Assembly: GCA_020912385.1 (NCBI GenBank)
Contig: CP087209.1
Span: 3,224,001-3,288,000 of the forward strand
Direction: 5' to 3'
Origin: Neofusicoccum parvum
Taxonomy: Eukaryota > Ascomycota > Dothideomycetes > Botryosphaeriales > Botryosphaeriaceae
DNA length: 64,000 nucleotides
Shown here: positions 31,377-41,747 of the stretch, in pieces
Layout of the letters: every line of letters starts with the position of its first letter
Numbering within the stretch: the stretch's first letter is position 1
The notes under the pieces: model-generated
What the model saw: the letters and a program-made list of their open reading frames with translations, nothing else
The model's database searches: none
What the model was told of the DNA's origin: nothing
Program-made: the position numbers and the translations under genes

Positions 31377-32779
31377 ATGCGTGGCTCTCTTGCTCTCCTC
31401 GCCCTGCTGGGCTCTGCTCATGCTTGGGACACTCCCCAATGGAACACCACCGCTCCTCCAGGCACCGAGACCGAGACCATGGTGACATACACCACCGTCA
31501 CCACATGCCCAATCACCAGTGGCACTGTGACTACTCTGACTACCTCGACCCTCACCGTCACTTCTTGCAAGGGTGGCTGCTCGCACTCCAGCTACTACCC
31601 CCCGCCTCCCACTTCTACCTACGTTCCTCCTCCTCCACCATCTTCCACCTACGTCCCCCCTCCTCCCTCCTCGACCTATGTTCCTCCTCCTCCCTCTTCG
31701 ACCTACGTCCCTCCTCCCCCGTCCAGCTCCGCTCCTCCGGTTTATCCCAACACCACTACCACGGAGATTACGAGCACCTACACGGAGCACACGACCACCT
31801 ACACGACGATCTGCCCGATCACCTCTTCTACTATCTCCACCACCACGGCGACCTCGGTCATTACCGTACCTTGCCATGAATGCACCGGAGGGATCACCAC
31901 CACTAAGTACACAACTGAATATACGACGACTTGGTAAGCAGTCGAAACACTTTTCCATCGACGACATAAACTGACAGTTCCAGCCCCGTGACTACGTCCA
32001 CAACCTCGTACATCACCAGCGTGATCACCAAGCCAACTACGAAGCCAGTGCCACCTACTTCGACTCCTGAGGTTTCTGCACCTCCGCCTCCTGTCACGAC
32101 TTCGAAGACCACGGTCACGCCTGTGCCGTCGACCATCTACCAGACGACTACTCTTACTAAGTCTTGTGAGAAATGCTCTTCTGGCAGCACCACTAAGATC
32201 ACCACTGTCGTTCCCGTTCCGCCGACTGAGACTTACGTCCCGCCTCCGGTGACTGAGACTCACTCTGTGCCGGCTCCGTCGGTCCCGGCTCCATCAGTCC
32301 CGGCTCCGTCAGTGCCTGCTCCGTCAGTGCCTGCTCCGTCAGTGCCTGCTCCGTCAGTGCCTGCTCCGTCAGTGCCTGCTCCTTCAGTGCCTGCTCCTTC
32401 AGTGCCTGCTCCGTCAGTCCCGGCGCCCTCTGTCCCAGCGCCCTCTGTCCCTGCGCCATCTGTGCCGGCCCCGTCCGTCCCAACGCCCTCTGCTCCGGCG
32501 CCCTCTGTTCCTGCGCCGTCCGTGCCAGCTCCCTCGGCACCGGCTCCCTCTGCTCCGGCGCCCTCTTCCCCTGCTCCCTCCGTGCCTGCGCCCTCCGCCC
32601 CGGTCCCGACCACCTCCGCCACGACTTACGCTCCCCCTCCGGTCGAAACGACTGCCTCTACTCCGGTGCCCAGCACGACGGTCCCCTCTCCCAGCCAGTT
32701 CTCCGGCGCTGCCGCCGAGAATGGCAAGCCCGCGGTCGCCGTCATGGCCGGTGTCGCTGCCGTCTTCGCTCTGCTTTGA
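31377..32779 (+). CDS. GPI-anchored, Thr/Ser/Pro-rich cell-wall protein with tandem repeats
   Basis: Exons 31377-31933 and 31984-32779 (intron 31934-31983, GTAAGC donor, AACTGACAG, CCAG acceptor), 450 aa. Signal peptide 1-16 (MRGSLALLALLGSAHA). Three related modules follow: a Thr-rich stretch, then CPIT or CPVT, then a second Cys pair (CKGGC, CHEC, CEKC). Between modules 1 and 2 lies a Pro/Tyr spacer of repeated STYVPPPP, and after module 3 a long array of about 22 PSVPA-type pentapeptides. The C-terminus AAAENGKPAVAVMAGVAAVF is a GPI-anchor signal. Such proteins are heavily O-mannosylated and become linked to wall glucan. The function is probably structural or adhesive; no enzyme domain is present. 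Repeat number is likely variable between strains. Confidence 0.88.
32267..32604 (+). repeat. 15-bp coding minisatellite (PSVPA repeats)
   Basis: About 22 copies of a 15-base unit (for example TCAGTGCCTGCTCCG) in the wall-protein gene. The central copies (about 32300-32410) are nearly identical, while those toward the 3' end drift mainly at synonymous sites and by Ser/Val to Ala changes. Confidence 0.9.
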
Positions 32780-34725
32780 GCAACTTCGGTTCGAGCTCAG
32801 AGCCAGCGGGGATGAACGCCTTTCTAATGTTTTTTATAATTGCCTTCTACAACAACAACAAACTTCTGTCTAATCGAAGGCACGAAGATATTTACGATTA
32901 ATGTGTGGACCTTACCCCTGATGCTGCATCGGGGTGGTGTGTCTGACTATTACGCTCCTTGAACGATACCAATGATGGAACATATGGGAAAATACGGTCG
33001 ATGGTGTTTTAAACGGTTATTTGACTTCGGAGGAGATTTGTGTAGGTGGAGGACAGTGGACAAGCTAGATCTACGACTGGGATCAACGAAACAAACCAAA
33101 AAACGGCCTTGGCAATTAGGTAGACGAACAATTAGTTGGTAGTCTGTAATGTCGATTGCTGTTGACGTTAACCCACCCCCTCTCCGCCTGTGTCTTGTGC
33201 ATTTCCTGCTGCCTCGACTCAATCGCTGTGAACGAACATGATGCCGTGTCATTCAGCCATGCACCGGTTCCCCAATCCTCTCTACTCATCCTCGTCGTCA
33301 TCTCCGCTGCTGTTGTTCGGCCCCGTACGTGACGCGAGACCTTCAAAGCCATGCACCTCCTTTTCGTGAGCAGGTGAGCCGCATGCGCTTCCCCTCCCTG
33401 CCGTGCAACGACGCCGCTGGTGGCTTGCATGATCTGCCTGCCTGCCTTGGTCGCCTTAGCTGCCTTTCTGCATGTCAGCCCGCATGCACACACACACAGC
33501 TTTCTGCAAATCTCCCCCTCTTCGGCGGTCTCACAGAGCATGCATGTCTCTTCCTCAAGATCAAGGTGACCAGATGACTAAAGCTCTTACCCTGCATACA
33601 CGGCCTTTTGGTGTTTCTTTTTCCCCTGCCTCGTAGACCACGTCTCCTGACCATCACGTCCGGCAGCGATGTATGTGTGCTTGGGAAGATCGATCCTGCC
33701 GGCACGCCGGCCAGCGCTCCAGACGCCCCATCGAAACCGCCACTCCTGAGGCGCTCAACGCCCCTTTCCGCCCGGCGAAACCACCGCTTACCCATCTCTT
33801 CGACTTCCCCAGAAACCTCCCCGTAAAACACCCTCCCTGTCTACGACCCGCGCCAGGCACGCGCGAGTGCGCCAACCGCCCCCCTCCCCTCCCCTCCCCT
33901 TTTCGTTTCGTTTCTCCTCTAGCCAGGCGGCTGGGCCTCGAGGTGGCCGGACCGGACCGGACCCGCGTACTTCAACCGGTGTGGGGTGTGGGAGTTCTTG
34001 CGGCTGAACCGCACGTCCTCTGCGCGCTTGCCTGATTGCCTGGCTGCCTGCTTGCCCGCCTGCCCGCCTGGCGGTCTGCAGAGCGGACGGGTGAGGCTGA
34101 CGGCAGATGAGGCGTTCGCGGCGCACTGCGTCCGTCGAGTGCACATACATTGCCTGCTCAGCCGCGGTCTGGCTTGGCGGAGGTGGCGGTGGGACGCTTG
34201 CTTCGTCGGCGGCGGGGTTGGCTGGCTGGGTTGGGACGAGGTTGGTGTTGTCCTGCGGCTAGCGTGGAGAAAGTCTCGAGCATCGTCGTCGTGCCGGCGG
34301 CGGTGCTGGGACGCGTGCGTCGGTTTGTAGATAACCGCGGTCCGCCGTTCTCGCCTCCATCGTCACTTCCACCCCGTTCACCTCACATCCACTGACCTTC
34401 AAAGACGACTGAGTGTAGAGTTCCTTTTCTATCCGAGTTCGTCATCTCATTGCTGACCCGTGTAATCTATCTCTTATATGCCATAAACCCGCCACCCAAT
34501 CCTACAAGTTCCCGCCAGCAGTGATAGTATAGTACAGTAGTACTACAGGAACGAGACAAGCCCGTACAGAAAAGAACATCCCGATGCGACAACGCTCCCC
34601 GCTAGTTTTTTCACCATCAAAGCCGTGTACAGTTCAGAAAAAAAAAAAAACGCTGCCCTCCATCTCATAAGCCGTAGCAACGTCCGCGGAACAGGTATCA
34701 CTAAAAGCACAAACACCCTCCCTCA
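32780..34725. other. Long convergent intergenic region
   Basis: Nearly 2 kb between the 3' ends of the wall-protein and LCAT-like genes. No coding frame is supportable. It contains a strong G-quadruplex motif (33879-33899) and runs of GCCTG-type repeats near 33433-33475 and 34028-34075. Confidence 0.45.
33879..33899 (-). other. G-quadruplex motif (four G runs, single-base loops)
   Basis: On the minus strand four runs of four or more G are separated by single A bases; the plus strand shows the matching C runs. This meets the usual G4 definition with the shortest possible loops. Confidence 0.7.
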
Positions 34726-37572
34726 TCACGCCCCCTCCTTCTCCTTCTTCTCCCTACTCCTCCTCACCACCTCCCCCTCCTTACTCCTCGCCCTGTGCTC
34801 CACGCCCATGCCCACGCCAGCCTTGCGCCCCGCCACCACGGCGCCCAGACACCGGCCCATGGCCTCCAGGTCGCCCAGCAGCGTGACGTGGCCGCGGTCG
34901 GAGCTGACGACGCCGCCGCGCACGACCGAGTAGCCGGCCGGCACCTGCGCGGCGCGCGCCAGCACGACGCCGTCGCCGCTGGCGAACGCGAGCTCGTCGT
35001 AGCAGTCGGTGCGGCAGATGTGCTCGCGCCCCGCCACGCGCGCCCCGTACACCGTCGGGATGCTCTTGCCGTAGATGACGGCGGCGGGCGGGTACGCGTT
35101 GGCGTCGCCGTGGTCTGGCTGGAACGCGAGCTCCTCCTTGAACCGCTTGACCTCGGCGAGCGTGCGCGTCAGGTACGCGATGGCTGCGTCGCGGGGCAGC
35201 GTGACGGCTGTGGCCGGGTTGCTGTTTTGCGAGTTGCTGCCCCAGTCGTTGGAGTTGCTGGGGTGGTGGCCGCCCATCTGTGGCGCCATGCCGCTGTGCG
35301 TAGCGCCACCTTCCGCCTTGGCTTCCGCGTTGGCGCTCCTTGCGGCTGAGGTGGCCTTGGCCTTGTCATCCTTGGCTTTTTCTTTTTCCGACTGCACGGC
35401 GTTGTTGCCGTTTGACCTGGAAATGGATCCTTTGCGGCCGATGGATGGGAGGTTGGGAAGCACGCTGGCCATGGAGCTCATGATGCCGGTGATTCCAGAT
35501 GCGTAGCTATCCTTCAGCGGCGGGAGAGGTGTCGCGACGACAGGTGAAAGCGCATTATCAATCCACACCTGGGGGTCGAAAAAGTCGATCGGGTATTCTT
35601 CTTTGGTGTGCTTGTTGAAGAAACACTTGCCATCCAGGGGGAGGAGCGCAAAGCTTGTCCTGATGGTGAAGTTGACCTGCGCAGTCAGCACCCGTGAGCT
35701 TAGGAGGACGTCATCTCCGTTTCGGAGCGGGCCGAGAATATTGACACATGTGTTCGGGGTACCGGCATATACGACGCCGGAGAAGAGGTCTGGCCGCTGA
35801 TTGATGGCGTGGCGAGTGATTAGACCACCAAGACTGTGTGCGATGACAATGGCGCCTCTTCTGTCCTTGGGTGTGTCAGGCTGATTGCAAGGAAGCTTCT
35901 CCAAGTACTGGATGAGCTTGCGACTCAGCAGATGAGGGCTGAGTCTCCAGTCGTAGCTATACTCGTGAACGCGAAGTTCACCATTTCTGGCATTGTCTGA
36001 TGCCCTCAGACGCTTGAAAAGCCTCCGCGCAATATCGACCGGGCCAACGTGCGTCAACATACCACCAGGAATCACGCGTTCCTCCATTGTCTCGTCGTCT
36101 TCTGGATTTAGGCCAACCTCGAGATCCACCTTCCGAAGATTGAGCCCAACCTTGATCGGCACCCAAAGCTGGCGATGCGGCGGTTCTGCCGAACGTAGAA
36201 TTGAGCCCCGATAGCCTCCCAGAATCACCACATCGCCCGTGAGGTCCTGGACGGCCTTAGTAAAGAAAGGATGCTGAGCAGCACTGGCTGGCGTCATGCC
36301 AGTCGTGCCGCTGAACCTGGGACTTTTCTTTGCAGATTCTACGGTGGCTCGGCTTAGGTTGAGTGGACTCGGCGTAGGCTTCCGCGAACTACTGGTTGAA
36401 GAGCCTTTCAACGAGCCAGACCGTCCCCGAGTGAGGTCTGTGAGAGACGAGGAGATGTTAATGGTCGGCATGGTTGGCATGGATGGCATGCCGGGAAGCT
36501 TAAAGTTCGCGTCCTGCCAGGAGTCTTTGATTGCCTTGAGACGACTATTAACCTGCTCCGACACGTGCTCAAACCGACTGTCATCACCAAGCGAGGAGGC
36601 TCTCGAGAGGGTGCGGTACAAAACCAGAGACTCGTCGGACGCCGACCTCCGCAGTAGCCGTTCCTGTGTTAGTTGCCTATTCACCGGCGGTCGCGTGGGC
36701 GTGGGCGTGGGCTTCTCGACAGTCACATGGGACGCCGGCTGCGAAGCGACGGGGGGCTTATCTGGAGATGTTTTCGCACTGTCGTTCTGTATAGTGGAGC
36801 GACGGGAGGGAGCAGACACATTGGAGCCACTTGCATTTTTGGAGGTTGAATCAGCATCTGGCCGTGGGCTGGAGGGAGCCATGAGGGTCTGAGCGCGCGG
36901 CTTCGTCACGCCAGATGCGGTATCATTACTATTGCTCGACCAGCCAGGAAAAGAGAAGTTGAGAAGATTGGGGCTCTTTGGCATGTTGAAGGTAAGCCGT
37001 TTCTTGAGCCCGTCCGTCTGCGAGCCCGACGACGCGCGCCGCCTGTGGCCGGCAAAGCTCTCTCGTAGCGACTGGCGGATGTCGTCAGATCTCTGGAAGA
37101 CCTTGGGCCCGGAGCGCCAGGGCGACGGCATCCTCTTGGGGGAGGTCTCCAGCCTCGGAGTGGCGGGGAGCGGAGGGCTGTCCTTGGGCGAGGCCAGGGC
37201 ATGCGTGCCCGGCTGGGTGGGAGTGGAGGACTCGGGGCTGTCGACCAGGCCGATTTCACTGGTGCCCTCCAACCCGTACTGGCTTGTGTCTCCAAAAGGG
37301 CCGTCCATGAGGTCGTCCATGGCAGCAGCCTTCTCGGCGGCGGGCGTGGTGGGCGAGGTGAAGTGCGTCTGGGCCTGGCCGATACTGACGCCGACCAGCG
37401 ACTGGGCATCCTCCGGCGGGAAGTCATGGGGCGAGGCTGACTCGTCGTCGGAGGGCGTGGAGACGTCGGAGTGGTTCATTGTGTTGTAGCGGATGCCGGC
37501 GAGCGCATTGGGCATGGTGGGATGGGGATGCGGACGGGCGGGCGCGGCGGGCGTGTCTGTCGCGGAGGACAT
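34726..37572 (-). CDS. Large LCAT/lipase-like alpha/beta-hydrolase
   Basis: Single exon, 948 aa. The N-terminal 400 residues are Ser/Pro/Thr-rich and look disordered, with many potential phosphosites and basic patches (KKRLTFNMPKSPNLLNFSFP). The catalytic part begins near 440 with DVVILGGYRGSILR and contains RRLFKRL, YSYDWRLSPH and the nucleophile motif AHSLGGL with Ser near 578, followed by VVYAGTPN and the FFDPQVW region. A Ser/Lys/Ala-rich insertion (about 690-790) precedes the last segment, where SGDGVV and RGHVTLLGD could supply the acid and His. This order matches lecithin:cholesterol acyltransferase-like lipases. No signal peptide or membrane span is seen, so a cytosolic enzyme acting on lipid surfaces is possible. 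Substrate unknown. Tail is Arg/Lys/Glu-rich. Confidence 0.82.
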   Translation of the reverse strand: MSSATDTPAAPARPHPHPTMPNALAGIRYNTMNHSDVSTPSDDESASPHDFPPEDAQSLVGVSIGQAQTHFTSPTTPAAEKAAAMDDLMDGPFGDTSQYGLEGTSEIGLVDSPESSTPTQPGTHALASPKDSPPLPATPRLETSPKRMPSPWRSGPKVFQRSDDIRQSLRESFAGHRRRASSGSQTDGLKKRLTFNMPKSPNLLNFSFPGWSSNSNDTASGVTKPRAQTLMAPSSPRPDADSTSKNASGSNVSAPSRRSTIQNDSAKTSPDKPPVASQPASHVTVEKPTPTPTRPPVNRQLTQERLLRRSASDESLVLYRTLSRASSLGDDSRFEHVSEQVNSRLKAIKDSWQDANFKLPGMPSMPTMPTINISSSLTDLTRGRSGSLKGSSTSSSRKPTPSPLNLSRATVESAKKSPRFSGTTGMTPASAAQHPFFTKAVQDLTGDVVILGGYRGSILRSAEPPHRQLWVPIKVGLNLRKVDLEVGLNPEDDETMEERVIPGGMLTHVGPVDIARRLFKRLRASDNARNGELRVHEYSYDWRLSPHLLSRKLIQYLEKLPCNQPDTPKDRRGAIVIAHSLGGLITRHAINQRPDLFSGVVYAGTPNTCVNILGPLRNGDDVLLSSRVLTAQVNFTIRTSFALLPLDGKCFFNKHTKEEYPIDFFDPQVWIDNALSPVVATPLPPLKDSYASGITGIMSSMASVLPNLPSIGRKGSISRSNGNNAVQSEKEKAKDDKAKATSAARSANAEAKAEGGATHSGMAPQMGGHHPSNSNDWGSNSQNSNPATAVTLPRDAAIAYLTRTLAEVKRFKEELAFQPDHGDANAYPPAAVIYGKSIPTVYGARVAGREHICRTDCYDELAFASGDGVVLARAAQVPAGYSVVRGGVVSSDRGHVTLLGDLEAMGRCLGAVVAGRKAGVGMGVEHRARSKEGEVVRRSREKKEKEGA

Positions 37573-37980
37573 TCTGGCACTCGGAGGGAGGTCGGCGGGC
37601 GAGGCGGGAGTGGAGGCTGCTGTGGATGGGAGGGGCAGTGCATGCTTCCGCGCGCAGCCGCAGCAGAAGGAGCGCGCTTACGGATGTTGGAGGACGTGTG
37701 CTGGCAACGGGCCAACGAGAGTGGGCCAGGCCGTGCCCGTGGGCGGCGGGAGGGCTGGATGGCCGGCGAGGGCGCGGCCTGCGACTGGCGGTGGTGCGGG
37801 CAGGAGCATGGCGGCTTTGGGGCAGCGGCTATGTCGTCAGCGGGCTCAGAGGGAGGGTGTGTCGCCGGCCGCCGGCCTTTGTTTCGCTGACGTGCGTCGC
37901 CTGTGGCTCCCGGCTCCTGCAAGGCACGGCGCGCGCTAGCTGGGCCTGCTCGGCGCCCGGATGCCTGGCCCTCCGCTCGT
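37573..37980. other. Intergenic between F-box gene and LCAT-like gene
   Basis: About 400 GC-rich bases holding the LCAT-like gene promoter. The two genes are in tandem on the minus strand. No element stands out. Confidence 0.45.
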
Positions 37981-39324
37981 CTAACTCGCACGCCGCCAGC
38001 CGCCGTCGCGAACACACTGGCGATGATCACCCCGCTGCGGCGCCTCCACCACGATGCCCAGCAGCCGCGCCGGACAGAGTGCCCGGCACATCCGCACCGT
38101 CGGCCAGCAGTTGCTCCACAGGTAGCCTTTCATGTCGCTGAGATCCTGCGACAGGTGGAGCATGCGGAGACTCGCCGGCAGACAGTTCTCCCACTGGACA
38201 TCACCAGCATCCTCCGGCGGCTCCCACCCAAACAGCGCGCACAGTGGAATCGACAGCTCCTCCAGGTGCTGCAGCGCCTTGAGAGATCCGATGCGCTCCG
38301 TGACGCCCCACGTCTGTCCTGTCTCGGCCGAGCCGCCTGGACCCCATCTGATCTGGCTTATCGCCCAATTCGCTGATGGTTCAGCCTGCACATCGAGCCG
38401 GATGTCCACCCGTTTGAGCTTCCTGCCCTGCCGCAGCATTGCTCCCAGCCCGCCGAAATCGAAGTACCGATCGGGTTGATCATGGCAGATGCGTATACGC
38501 CACGTCAAATCGGTCAACTGCGGTGACTTGATGATCAAATCCTCCAGGTCAGCCGCCAAGAAAGGTGTCCAGTCAATCTCCAAGTTCGTCAGACTGTTCC
38601 AGCGCGGGTGAACTCGGATAAACGACGACCACAGAAGAGATCCAGCAACTTCACCCCGTCCCACGCTCCTGAACTTCAGGCTTTGCAAACCTGGGAGCTC
38701 GGGAAGAGAGAATACTCCCACCTCGAAGTTTACGTACCCGAACAATCCGAGTTCCTCCGATTCGATCTCAATCGTTCTGAGTGCTTGGAGCATGTTCGTG
38801 GCATTGGTCGAGATAGGGCGCCAGAAAATCATCAGCGGCGATATCTCCATCATCCTCCCGGTTCTCAGCGCCTTGAGATTCTCAAACTGTGAGAGCAGCC
38901 AACAAATATGCTCCCGAGACCGTTCCATCCAGTATGTCCCGTTGGCTGCTGGTACTAGGTCCACCAATGGGAATAGCTCCTTTGCCTGCAGCGCCGCTTT
39001 GTCGCACATGGCCAAATCTTCCGACCACGGGATTATGTCGTTTTTATTGGTATTGCCCATGTCGTAGTAGTACTCTTGCACAAGTTTTGCCAGCTCCGGC
39101 CGTTCACACATCGTCCGGAATAGTTGGAGGCTATGGCTGACGTTTTCATAGAGGTGCGGCTCCGCAAATTTCTGAAGATCTCGACATGTCTGGGAGATTG
39201 ACCCGAGAGCTGGTGTCGACATCCTTGCTAGGATCATGTCGGCAATCTCGACAGGTAATCCATCGAAAGACTTAGTGGCTGTAGACGACGCCGCGCCGGG
39301 GCTCGTAGTTGTCGATGGGGCCAT
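37981..39324 (-). CDS. F-box protein
   Basis: Single exon, 447 aa. An F-box-like motif lies at about residues 19-60: FDGLPVEIADMILARM, then SISQTCRDLQKFAEPHLYENV, with the Leu-Pro start usual for Skp1 binding. The rest shows leucine-rich, irregular repeats (LEDLIIKSPQLTDLTW, LQHLEELSIPLCALF, LRMLHLSQDLSDMKGYLW) as in many fungal F-box proteins that select substrates for SCF ubiquitin ligases. No WD40 repeats are present. The substrate is unknown. A TATTTAA box sits 85-91 bases upstream of the ATG. The last 20 residues are basic and of different composition, and the stop is close to the next gene. Confidence 0.85.
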   Translation of the reverse strand: MAPSTTTSPGAASSTATKSFDGLPVEIADMILARMSTPALGSISQTCRDLQKFAEPHLYENVSHSLQLFRTMCERPELAKLVQEYYYDMGNTNKNDIIPWSEDLAMCDKAALQAKELFPLVDLVPAANGTYWMERSREHICWLLSQFENLKALRTGRMMEISPLMIFWRPISTNATNMLQALRTIEIESEELGLFGYVNFEVGVFSLPELPGLQSLKFRSVGRGEVAGSLLWSSFIRVHPRWNSLTNLEIDWTPFLAADLEDLIIKSPQLTDLTWRIRICHDQPDRYFDFGGLGAMLRQGRKLKRVDIRLDVQAEPSANWAISQIRWGPGGSAETGQTWGVTERIGSLKALQHLEELSIPLCALFGWEPPEDAGDVQWENCLPASLRMLHLSQDLSDMKGYLWSNCWPTVRMCRALCPARLLGIVVEAPQRGDHRQCVRDGGWRRAS

Positions 39325-39408
39325 CTTGTCTTAGTTGCCGTTTCGTGAAAACAGCCTTCCTGCGTTCTGCTTTTCCAGCTATTGTCCAAGAACGCTGGGT
39401 GACGATGC

Positions 39409-39415
39409 TTAAATA
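39409..39415 (-). promoter_or_regulatory. TATA-like box (TATTTAA) of the F-box gene
   Basis: Reads TATTTAA on the minus strand about 88 bases before the ATG at 39324. Confidence 0.45.
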
Positions 39416-40256
39416 CTGAAGGACTTGGTCAGAACTAAAATGACCGCAAGAAAATCAACCAGCCTCACGCGTTGTGGGTCGAAGGGTCCTTGATCCACGG
39501 TTCAAACAGTCCATAATCCGAAAATTTCTTTGCAGATTTTGACCATCACACAGAGAAGCATCGGGGCCTCGTCTCAACAATTCTGGTCCTGACTGTCCTG
39601 CGACAGGCTATTACTGAACTCTATTGCCCTATTGTATACTGCATCAGGCCTCAAAAGTGCTACAAAAAAAAAACTCTTCTCGGGCAAGCCTTGAGCGAGA
39701 TGCATCCAGGGTCTGCCATAACCACGGTACTAGGGTACGCATTCAAGCTTTACCTCATCTCGCAACTATTCGTTGGGTGCTGCTCCCAAGAAATTGTTGA
39801 CATAAGGACAGGAACACTTCCTAAGAACGAATACTGCTGCATCTCATCATACCTGCGTATGGCAACATCCACCTTTTCTGTGTAGCCTCATTTCTGCGTT
39901 ATTCAGGCTGAGCATGTGTCCTCACACTACTTCCTGTCCAGAGTCTTTTTTACAAGAGCACCGGGTTCTCAATGCCTTCCTGTGAAAGGCCCCAGCTTGA
40001 AATCACCGTGCAACGCTACGAGCTTGCACTTCTTCAGAAAGACAACGGGCATCGTTCTGTCACGTGGCGAGTTCATGCGTTACGTCAAGTCCAGAGTCTC
40101 ACCACGTCGCTGGACCGAGGCGGTGTGGAAGCTCATAATTTGAAGTTCGAGAGGAGATCCAGCGAGACATACTCACCGCGACGATTAGGTCTTCTGGAAT
40201 AGGGGCAGTGCTGCTTTGGGGAAGCCGGGCGGGGTTTCGGACTTACTTCACAGCCT

Positions 40257-40353
40257 CCGCCTCGACGAAAAAACTCGTGCGCATGACGGAATCCCGTTCC
40301 ACCCCCGCCTCGACGAAAAAAACTCGTGCGCATGCCGGAATCCCGTTCCACCC
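40257..40353. repeat. Direct tandem duplication, 48-49 bp unit, two copies
   Basis: Copies at 40257-40304 and 40305-40353 differ by one extra A in the homopolymer (A6 against A7) and by one A-to-C substitution after CGCATG. The unit contains ACGA and TCGT around the A run. The near identity points to a recent duplication. Confidence 0.9.
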
Positions 40354-41653
40354 CGAGAACAGACCAAGTAAAAGCCTGTGATCAATGCACCTTCGACGCA
40401 GGGGTTTTGTGAATGAGCTGGAACTTTCAACTGCCGTGTGTTTTTCTGGAAAACGAATCCCGGTAAGTCAAGCAGACGGTGTTCAAGGTGGGCATTGCTG
40501 CTATCAGTGGAGTCATACCAGGCGTCTTATGGCCCTATACTCGCCTCTGAAGCCTCTCGTGCCGGCCCGAGTTACCGCTTATGCCAGCAGCCGGACGGGT
40601 AGTGGAGATAGCTTGCAAAAAGCACACATGCGTGGGAAGTTCGGGCATTCGTCGGGGCAGCTCAGCAATAACACGCACTCTAAGGCACCCACACGTCTGG
40701 ATGAACGATTCAAACCCTTGGCGATGAAGGGTGGCTTTGACTTGACCTGGCATGCTCAAGAGGCTGTGCACTCGCAGGGTACGCGGACACCAAGCAGTGT
40801 GCAAGCGGGCCCCTCACGGCTGATCGGCATCAAGTCCGATAGCATTCCTCCAATGGGACCGCGCGTATTTCGCATACTCAGGCCCAGGCGATAGTGGAGA
40901 CAAGGAGATGTGCGAAGGGTCTCTTTATCTTTCGGTTGTCTATTAGTTTTATTGACGCGATACTGCAGTCTGCCATCCATCCACGCAAGCTATCTGGTCT
41001 TCCACCGACTTTGATCAACGTACTGTTCTAGAAGACCTGTCGAGCTTCTCTCCAAATCCTTTCAGCCTTCCGCAGAGGCACAGGTAAGTGTGTGAAACAG
41101 CTCGTTTCCTTTTGATCCGTTGGGTGGGCCGAAACCAGGCTGGCGGGATGCGGCGTTTGATCAGGGCCGACGGTTGGCTGCCCGACTTCCTTATCTAAGT
41201 AAGTGATGTGCGCGGCTACATCGAGCATCCCGGTCTCCCTCAATGCCACAGATACTAGCTGCTTGAAATTTCTCGCAGAACCAGGAAGGGGAAGTTATAG
41301 CGAGAGGTGTGTGAAACACAGACCTCTCTACGTCAGCCTTAGCGCACGGATGCACATGGCGTCGTCAGCCTATAGCCGGGGATTTACCATCACCTCCCCC
41401 GATCGGCCAATGGGAGAATCTCCAATCCCTATTAGGCCTGCCCTGTGGATCTGGAGGCAACTTGGCATGCCGTTTAGCATACCCTCACCGTCAACGCCAA
41501 GTGCTTGGCTGTCGGGAGTCATGCCGGCGTCTTCGCGATCTTGCATTCGCTATTCAGGAACAGGCAGTTACCTGCACCGTATGCTGAAACCAGTGGAAAC
41601 AGACAGCAAGGCAGGTTCGAGCGCCTGAAGAGTGCCTGATCATGTTGATCTTG

Positions 41654-41660
41654 TATAAAG
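41654..41660 (+). promoter_or_regulatory. TATA box (TATAAAG) of the intradiol dioxygenase gene
   Basis: TATAAAG lies 94 bases before the ATG at 41748, a distance normal for an inducible fungal gene. Confidence 0.6.
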
Positions 41661-41747
41661 GCGTCGAGGACAATCGGGGGAGCCGTTTTCTGTTTCATCC
41701 AGCAGCCGTTCTTTTGTTACTGTCAATCGTTAGACCTCTCCTGCAAG

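Larger units (their letters stand above)
39325..41747. other. Divergent intergenic region between F-box and dioxygenase genes
   Basis: About 2.4 kb. A 169-codon plus-strand frame (40385-40894) shows no codon bias and is treated as chance. The region holds a 48-bp tandem duplication and the TATA boxes of both flanking genes. The part near 39.4-40.2 kb is AT-richer than average. Confidence 0.45.

Noticed and set aside
40385..40894. 169-codon plus-strand frame between the F-box and dioxygenase genes
   Set aside because: Third positions are not biased as in real genes here and no motif is present.
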